Under the pieces are notes generated by a model. The model was not told the DNA's origin and did no database searches. It saw nothing but the letters and a program-made list of their open reading frames with translations. This document shows, piece by piece, positions 57,460 to 64,000 of a stretch of DNA of 64,000 nt (its first letter is position 1; each line of letters begins with the position of its first letter). The DNA is from Gigaspora margarita. Lineage: Eukaryota; Glomeromycota; Glomeromycetes; Diversisporales; Gigasporaceae. The position numbers and the translations under genes are program-made. The DNA lies in assembly GCA_009809945.1 (NCBI GenBank), contig WTPW01000195.1, positions 63,317-127,316 on the forward strand, written 5' to 3'.

Positions 57460-58881
57460 TTTGAATAATTTCAAAATATTTTAGGACTGGGAAATCAAAC
57501 TGGATCAGTAGATCTGTACCCTGGATTATACCAAGAGCATGTTTGACTAATATTTTCTAAATGTTTCGAAATGTTTTAAAAATTATAGTACAAGATCAGA
57601 TTAGATCTTAGTTTATTTTTTTTTGTTTATAATTTAGATTTTCTATCAATTTTATATTGGTTTTTTATTTTTGTTTTGTCTTTTTTTAGTTTTGTCTCAT
57701 TTTGTTTAGTTTCATTTAGTTTCATTTTGTTTTTTTTTTATTTATTATTGTTTAATTTTTTTATTTTATTTCTAAAAAAAACACCAACTCTAACTTTTGG
57801 CACTTTACAAGAAATTTAACAACTTTTCAAAACTATGTGCTAGCCAACTCAGCCTTTTGACACATTGCAAGAACATACAACTGATTTTACTAACAATTTC
57901 TAAATTTCAAAGAACACTTCTTTAGAGAAATAAAAATTTAGTTGGTATTTATTTTTTTTTGTTTGATGTTTTTTGTTCTTTTTGTTTTTGTTTTTAATAT
58001 TTTTTGTTTTTTTTGTTTTTGTTTTTGTTTTTTTTTATTTTTTTTATTAATTTATTTTATTAGTAAGAAAAATAATCTATACTTTTTCATACTTTGCAAG
58101 CAAACCCAGACTTTTTTGTCACTTTGCAAGAATATATACAACTTGATTTCAACAATTTTGTCATGAACTCTACTTCAAAAAAATGAAGATTTGGGGTTTT
58201 ATTTTTTTATTTAGTTTGCTTATATTTCTTTTTTTTTGTTTGTTTTCTTTTTACTTATTTTTTTAATTTTTAATTTTTTATTATTTCAGCATTTGCGAAA
58301 ACCTTCAATGATTTCTAAATTGCAAAAATATGAACTTAAAGAAATAGAAATTTGAAGCTTCATTTATTTTTTATTTAATTTGCTTATATTTTGTTTTTTG
58401 TTTGTTTTCTTTTTTTTTACTATTTTTTAATTTTATTTTATTTTATTTATTTCTTACTTCTTTTGGAACTTTGCAAGAAAATAACCTAACTTTTCTGGTA
58501 CTTTACAAGAACACCAATTCTAACTTCTCTGACACTTTGCAAGAAGTAGCAAATATAAGCAAATATAAGTGAATATAATAGTTAAACCAAAAAAAAAGAA
58601 ATAATAGCTAACTGCAGAGTGAGAAATAAGTGAATTAGATGCGATGAAGTGCAAAAGTAGTCATTTTTATTTTTTTTTATTTTTTTTGGATTTGTTTTTT
58701 TGGTTTTATTCTTTTTTTCATTTTTTATAATAATATATATAATAAAATATGTAATATTTAAAATATTAAATAATAATAATAAATAAAAAGTAAAATTTTT
58801 ATATTAAATTGTGAAACTTGCGAATATTGTATATTTAATTTAAAATATAATATATAATAATAATAATAATAAATAAATAAA

Positions 58882-59812
58882 GTCCCCTGGATCAATAGCA
58901 TAGCAGTTATGCTCTAAGAATACAAATTAGAAAGTTGCCAGTTTAATTTCCAGTAGCGGCGAAATCGTAATTCTATGTTTGCATGTCCTACCATATTGGA
59001 AAAAATTGTATAAATCAGAGGGTTTTGAATAGGCAACTTCTGTAGTGGGTTGCAGATATTGCAGCTAGTATGGAACCTTCGGGCAGACTACTCAAATTAG
59101 GCACCAAAAGTGCATATGTGGCTAGTTGTACTCTCGTATATGCACATCAATTAACAGTTCTCTGTAGAGTGGTACTGCGAATAGCAGGATCAAACCCTCT
59201 GGGGTCATCCTTGAGCTAGGTCCATGATTTGAATAACCAAAGTTATGTGATATATTGAGAGGTCGAAGTCTGTAAGGATACTTCAAGAACACATAGTAGT
59301 GCGTCCAGACTGCAATTTGTACCAACAGGTAACTAGGGTTCCGCAATTTGATTTGATCTTCAAATATTTGAATCAAATATTTTATCAAATTCAAATTCAA
59401 ATTTAACTATATTTGATTTGATTAAATTCAAATCTGGCCAAATTTGATTTGATTTGACAAATATTTGATTTAATTTGAAAATTAATATTAAAAATTCAAA
59501 TTCAAATCAAATTCAAATCCAAATATTTGAATAAAATCAAATTCAAATCAGGATCAATTTGATTTGATAAAATTCAAATTGATCCAATATTTGATTTGAT
59601 TTAAATTTGAGAAACCCTATAGGTAACTAATTGGGGCAATACAATCAGGGCTTTCTAGGAGAAAAAGTATTTCGGTGAGACAACCCTACTTGGCACTCAA
59701 AGAAGTAACTGGTTGATAGTCTACCAATAGTAATTAGATCATTGTTTGTATACTTGTATTCAAATTTAAGGATTTAATAAAGGTAGCACTAAGGTTGTTA
59801 ATATAAAAAAAA
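58882..59812 (+). mobile_element. tRNA-headed SINE with nested hAT MITE
   Basis: The head has TAGCATAGCAGTTATGCT (A-box-like) and GCCAGTTTAATTTCC (degenerate B box). The 3' module (CAGAGGGTTTTGAATAGGCA, GTGGCTAGTTGTACTCTCGT) is shared with the SINEs at 12767 and 51507. It ends TTTAATAAAGGTAGCACTAA and poly-A. Flanking AATAATAAATAAA-type repeats fit a target duplication but are low complexity; copy A of the host element provides the uninterrupted site near 7465-7485. The 92-aa minus frame at 59122-59400 is not a gene. Confidence 0.75.
59335..59620. mobile_element. 286-bp hAT-like MITE inside the SINE
   Basis: Begins AGGGTTCCGCAATTTGATTT and ends ATTTGAGAAACCCTAT. Identical AGGTAACT lies at 59327-59334 and 59621-59628. 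The interior is a dense TTTGATTTGA / TCAAATCAAA array with foldback potential. Confidence 0.78.
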
Positions 59813-60179
59813 AATAATAAATAAAAAAAATTTTTAGAAAACTTGCGAAAACTTGTAAAAACCTATAAAACGTTTAAAAATTTACAAAAAGCATGGTTAT
59901 GTGAATATAATAATTATCAATTGATATTATATTAGATATATATCAATTAACCAGATATATATTGATTATTATCACTATTGATAATAATTAGCAGGGGTGT
60001 TGAGTATCAATATATATCTTACTCGGTTCGTAATCAATATATATCTATATATAAAATTTGTCGATAAACTCTACAACTCAGTTTGGTAAAAAATACTGAA
60101 CTCTACACATATTGGACAACCTAATACTATTTATCTATATTTTAAAATTAATTCTTATTTAATAAACAAAATGAATACT

Positions 60180-62058
60180 ACAAAATACAATCAAATTAAA
60201 AACTTTCTAGAAAAGCACAATGTCTACTTCATTTCAACAATTGACAAAGAAAGCAACTCGAATCCCAGAGCAAAATTTTTATTATATACAATTAAAGATT
60301 ATATACAAGAAAGATAAAAGAAGATATGCAGAGAACCAAGCTAATGACAGCCAGTCCCAATGTACAGAGCAGGCTTTGGTATCCTGTGCAGCTGTGAGAA
60401 CTGGGCTTTAAACGGCAAGCGATTTCATAGAAGAACAATCCTTTATCTCAGCTACCAATGCATTATATCCTGCTGAGGTACAATTTAAACAAATTATTTC
60501 AACATCAAATACAACAATTATTCCAGATACTTGCTATAACAAATTTCTTCAGTACTACAAATTATCTATTTTACTATCATTACAAACCATTAAGTCATTC
60601 TTAAATTATATACAATACAACTACCCAGAATTTTATTCTCCACAGTTTATCAAAATATCTATTTATACAAACAAAATACTGGATTATAAAGAGGCACATA
60701 TATATTTATCCTATAAACCCTGCCCTCTATCTAACCACTCATTATTATCATTTGAAGACTTACCATACTGTTACAAAATTTTACTCAAATCCACAATATC
60801 AAGCTATTTAACACCAAGTTCAACATCTACTCATACTACCTTAGAGCACTCCCAACTCTATACTTCTTCTTTTACAGAGCCAAATACTCAGGATCTACAT
60901 CTTAATATAGCTACTCATAATGTCAGAGGCTTTAATATAGCCTCTAAGTGACAAATCTGGCAAGATTACTGTATCAACCACAATATTTCTATCGCATCCA
61001 TCACTAAAACCAAAATCTCATATAAAACTAAGCTTTCCTTTTGCAATAATAGTTTATTTACCTACTATTGGGCCAATTCAGATAGCTCAGCAGAAGGTAC
61101 TGCAATTATGATTTGCAATCATCTCAAATCTCATGTACATAGTTGTCTTACCCATCCAGATAGAGCTATTACATTAGATCTATTTTTCAAAAGTAATATT
61201 AAATTATGGATTATCTCAGTCTATCTTTTCTCAATTGATATGACAAAAAAAGCTAATACACAAAATACTATTATTAACTGGATACATCAAGCTAAACAAC
61301 TAAATCTTCATCCCATTATTCTTGGTGATTTCAATACACAAAACAATACTTTTAGTTCATCATCTAAATACAAACTTATTAACTTTTTACATCGAACAAA
61401 CATGTTTGATTTTGGAGCACATTTAAACAATACATACTACACATGGTCAAACAATACAAGTTCTAGTAGAATTGGCTATATTTGGACTGATTTATTTAAT
61501 ATACAATTTCTTCTTTCATACTATCTAGATAATAGTTACACTAGTACTTCTAGTGATCATCTTATACTTACTACATCATGAACATTTTTTAATGCCTATT
61601 CTAAGCCTCAACACCTCTATACTGTAATTAGTCACCAAATCTTTGACTACAAATCTATGTCAACAGACAAATGGGCTGAATTTTCAGAATATTGTACTGG
61701 TCTATTTATACAATACAATATTCCACTATCAAATAATACTCAAGAGAATATTAATACTATTTGGCACAAAATCCAGCACTGTATTATACAAGCTGCAATT
61801 CAAACAATTCCTAATAAAATTTCTCGAAAGCAAAGTTACAATCACAAGTATACACCACATTGTACTGCTCTCTATACAGGTCTCAAAAAACTTGACCATT
61901 TAATTAAAACAATTAAAGGCAACATTAATCTATATTTGCCATATATCAACTCTCATATATCACTTATCAATTCCTATACCAAAAGTAATCTTCAATCCCT
62001 TATATTACTTAACTCAACTCAAATTCATTCCTGGCTTCAATATGCTTATGATATATGA
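60180..62058 (+). pseudogene. LINE N-terminal region and endonuclease
   Basis: From 60421 one frame is kept to 62058, broken by stops at 60949, 61579 and 62056. It includes LNIATHNVRGFN (60901 on, catalytic Asn region), ASITKTKI (the usual catalytic Glu of TET/TETK is Lys), ILGDFNT (61321-61338), YYTWSNNTSSSRIGYIWTD (Gly where Asp is usual) and SSDHLILT (61549 on): the APE/exonuclease-III fold that nicks target DNA. Upstream of 60421 the start region (MNTTKYNQIKNFLEKHNVYF from about 60171) is separated by frameshifts. Between endonuclease and RT the sequence is rich in Asn/Thr/Ile, as is common here. Confidence 0.85.
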
Positions 62059-62606
62059 AAACAGATTTATCATCCATACCATCTTTAGCACTCACTTCTT
62101 CTTTGCCAACAAATTAATCAAGCTTCAGAAAAAGATGTGAAACTCTTGTTTCTAAACCTTCACAAGCTATTAAGAGCATTCTGGATCAATATCAACCTCC
62201 TGTTCATTTCACTAATATTAAACTTAAAAATCAATTAATAACCAATTCTATTACAATTAAACAACATATTCAACCACATTTTCATAACTGGACATCTTAT
62301 AGACCAACAAACCAAACTATTTTTAATAACTTTTGGCAACAACAATATACTCTACTTTCTAATATCAACTCTAGCTAGTATACCTCACTTACTTCTCCTA
62401 TTACAGAAGATGAAGTTCTGCAAACAATTGCCAAGCTTCCAAATAGCAAAGCCTGTGGGCCTACAGGCAGAAGCAATAAGATGATCAAACATCTCAGCTA
62501 TACTTGTATTATTTCACTTACTGTTTTATTTAACCAATATTTTCTAAAGGTCAAATACCTAAATTATGAAAATATGGAAGAATTTTTCCTATTTCTAAAA
62601 ACAATA

Positions 62607-62854
62607 TGGGTGGTCAAAAGTAGAAACCACCCAATTTATTTCTAAGTAAATTTTTTTTAGACTTTAAATTAAAATATCTCAACAACATTAAACCAAACTT
62701 GATAAATTTTTTTTATTTTAATTCTACATAGTTATAGAATTAAAATAAAAAAATTTTATTAGGTTTGGTTTAATAGTTGTCAAGATATTTTAATTAAAAT
62801 TTTTAAAAAAACTTACTAAAAACAAATTGGGTGGTTTCTACTTTTGACCTCCCA
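62607..62854. mobile_element. 248-bp TA-flanked MITE inside LINE RT
   Basis: Ends TGGGTGGTCAAAAGTAGAAA and TTTCTACTTTTGACCTCCCA, TA at 62605-62606 and 62855-62856. With one TA left, the LINE frame reads through (KNN-I-FDG). Full copy of the element at 1-240. Confidence 0.92.
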
Positions 62855-63615
62855 TATATTTGATGGCAATCTAAATCTTACTCATCCTATTAGCCTTATT
62901 GAACATACCCAGAAATTATATACCTAAATCCTTACTAATCGACTCAATCAAGTGTTCTCACAATACTCTATTCTATTACCTTACAACTATGTAGCCCTTT
63001 CAGACAATAGTACTTCTATTTCTATACATATTTTAAAAACTTAATTGAAGACACTAACTGCAACCATAAAGAAATTTGGATTCTATCCCAAGATATGAGC
63101 AAGGCTTATGACTCTGTAAACTTTATCTTACTTAAACAAGCTCTTCACCAACTTGCTTTACCAATTAGTATTATCAATATTCTTACTGATTTACTAGTTA
63201 ATAGGCAAAACCAAGTTATTGCCATCTTGGTCTTACATTATCTTATCAGGTTCAAAATGGTATTGATCAAGGTGAAACTATTACTTCTCTTCTATGGCAG
63301 AGTTATTATGATCCTCTTATTACCTATATTTATACCAACTCATCTAGCTATAGTACTAAAACCTCTTGGATAACAAACCTTAAAAACCATACCAAAGAAA
63401 ATATTAAAACACACTGCTCAGTATTAGCCTATATGGATGATACTTTGTGGATTGCCTCTTCTCATAATGGGCTTGCCAATATAATTTCAATTGCTAAATT
63501 CTTTTATACCATGGCCAATATTCAGGTTAATCTATTCAAATCAATTCTATGAACAAATAGCAATCCAAATAAATATTCTCCTATAACCTTTAATAACCAA
63601 GCCATGCCTCTCTGG

Positions 63616-63854
63616 CCGGGTTGGCACATTTATCCATTAGAGTGAATAGAGAACAACTCCATTGGCATCACTCCATTGCTCCATTGAGAATAATTTGTGA
63701 ACGGAGCCAATGGATGTCAACTAGCTTATAATATAGTATTTTTAATAACTAATAACTAATTCCATTAACTCTATTGGCTCCATTGGTTCCATTAGTTCCA
63801 TTGGCTCCATTGGTTTGCAAATTTTTTAACGGAGTATATCCATTGCCAACCCTG
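63616..63854. mobile_element. 239-bp hAT MITE inside LINE RT, with TCCATTGGC minisatellite
   Basis: Ends CCGGGTTGGCAC and TTGCCAACCCTG, identical 8-bp flanks CTCTCTGG at 63608-63615 and 63855-63862. Removing it and one flank rejoins the LINE frame (AMPLW-PSQQP). The interior repeats TCCATTGGY/TCCATTAGT nine-mers, which produces the repetitive minus frame at 63749-63934. Confidence 0.92.
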
Positions 63855-64000
63855 CTCTCTGGCCATCTCAACAACCTTTTAAATTTCTTGGATATTGGTT
63901 TACACTCAACAACAAGCAAACCCAACAAACACAACTAATATTTGCTAAGACTTCTAAACTAATTAATATTACCAAAACAAAACAAATTACTGATACTCAT

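Larger units (their letters stand above)
56930..60060. mobile_element. Large AT-rich element, copy B (inverted sister of 7056-9225)
   Basis: In reverse it repeats the order of copy A: ATATATCAAT arrays at one end (56950-57150), CATACCAAGCACG-like block (57510-57545 as ATACCAAGAGCATG), the spaced CTTTGCAAGAA repeats (57790-58550), TGCGATGAAGTGCAAAAGTAG (58640), the TA-rich segment (58730-58875, continuing at 59815) and a second ATATATCAAT array (59930-60050). A SINE interrupts it at 58882. Open frames such as 57942-58166 are T-rich low-complexity. Confidence 0.6.
60100..64000 (+). mobile_element. APE-type LINE, 3' end beyond the window
   Basis: Non-LTR retrotransposon with an endonuclease and a reverse transcriptase in order on the plus strand. 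It carries two MITE insertions and several stops. The 5' boundary is not defined; the AT-rich element copy B ends just upstream. Confidence 0.88.
62059..64000 (+). pseudogene. LINE reverse transcriptase region, interrupted by two MITEs
   Basis: ITEDEVLQTIAKLPNSKACG (62400 on) is the RT entry block, then RIFPISKNN up to the first MITE at 62607. FDGNLNLTHPISLIEHTQKL resumes at about 62860. DMSKAYDSVNFILLKQAL (63093 on) carries the first catalytic Asp, GIDQGETITSLLWQSYYDPL the central block (about 63262, frame-shifted) and AYMDDTLWIASS (63427 on, YMDD at 63430-63441) the catalytic pair. At 63616 a second MITE interrupts; after it PSQQPFKFLGYWFTLNNKQ continues. Single stops and shifts are scattered, e.g. 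near 63550 where Trp is expected. Confidence 0.88.

Noticed and set aside
57942-58166. 74-aa Phe-rich membrane-like frame
   Set aside because: Translation of T-rich low-complexity DNA in a non-coding element.
63749-63934. Minus frame with a GTNGANGTNGAN repeat
   Set aside because: It translates the TCCATTGGC minisatellite of a MITE and the antisense of the LINE.

Overview
The window looks like repeat-dense nuclear DNA of a filamentous fungus. An arbuscular mycorrhizal fungus (Glomeromycotina, Gigaspora/Rhizophagus type) is the best guess. Grounds: extreme AT richness, one short-intron class 3 lipase gene, F-box/RNI-type leucine-rich-repeat and Sel1-type sequences (families expanded in those fungi), and a very heavy load of decayed transposons. 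This is inference from gene types and composition; no marker gene proves it. Bases 8700, 10651 and 16902 are N.

Only one gene appears intact: a secreted class 3 lipase on the minus strand (38904 down to 37320, five exons, 325 aa). Two other host-type genes are broken: an F-box/LRR gene (22418-24285) kept in one frame but with three stops and a late frameshift, and a Sel1-repeat gene (33174-34055) lying between two LTR-like direct repeats.

Layout. 1-9.5 kb: inverted-repeat elements (MITEs), a 464-bp tandem repeat and a large AT-rich element. 9.5-22.3 kb: two 4-kb inverted-terminal elements. One is a hAT-like 3.96-kb element holding a ~1.4-kb palindrome and a tRNA-headed SINE. The other is a 4.2-kb element holding a decayed Tc1/mariner transposon. 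A 1.5-kb hAT-like element follows. 22.3-25 kb: F-box/LRR pseudogene. 25-31.7 kb: more palindromic elements. 31.8-35.4 kb: LTR-flanked gag and Sel1 remnants. 37.3-38.9 kb: the lipase. 39.9-46.5 kb: a complete but dead Ty3/Gypsy element with 504-bp LTRs. 46.6-56.6 kb: a second, older Ty3/Gypsy element whose gag is split by a stack of insertions (hAT in Gypsy, hAT in hAT, TA-flanked element in that, SINE in that, hAT MITE in that). 56.9-60.1 kb: an inverted sister of the AT-rich element at 7-9.2 kb, here carrying a SINE. 60.2-64 kb: an APE-type LINE running off the window, split by two MITEs whose removal restores the reading frame.

The main biological content is a well-preserved record of transposition order. 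Target-site duplications (TA for Tc1/mariner-like, 8 bp for hAT-like, 11-14 bp for LINE/SINE) are still readable at many joints. Where parents can be inferred, the stops and lost catalytic residues of the retroelements are mostly C-to-T/G-to-A changes. I found no CRISPR array, rRNA, free-standing tRNA gene or operon. Boundaries given as 'about' are hand-read.
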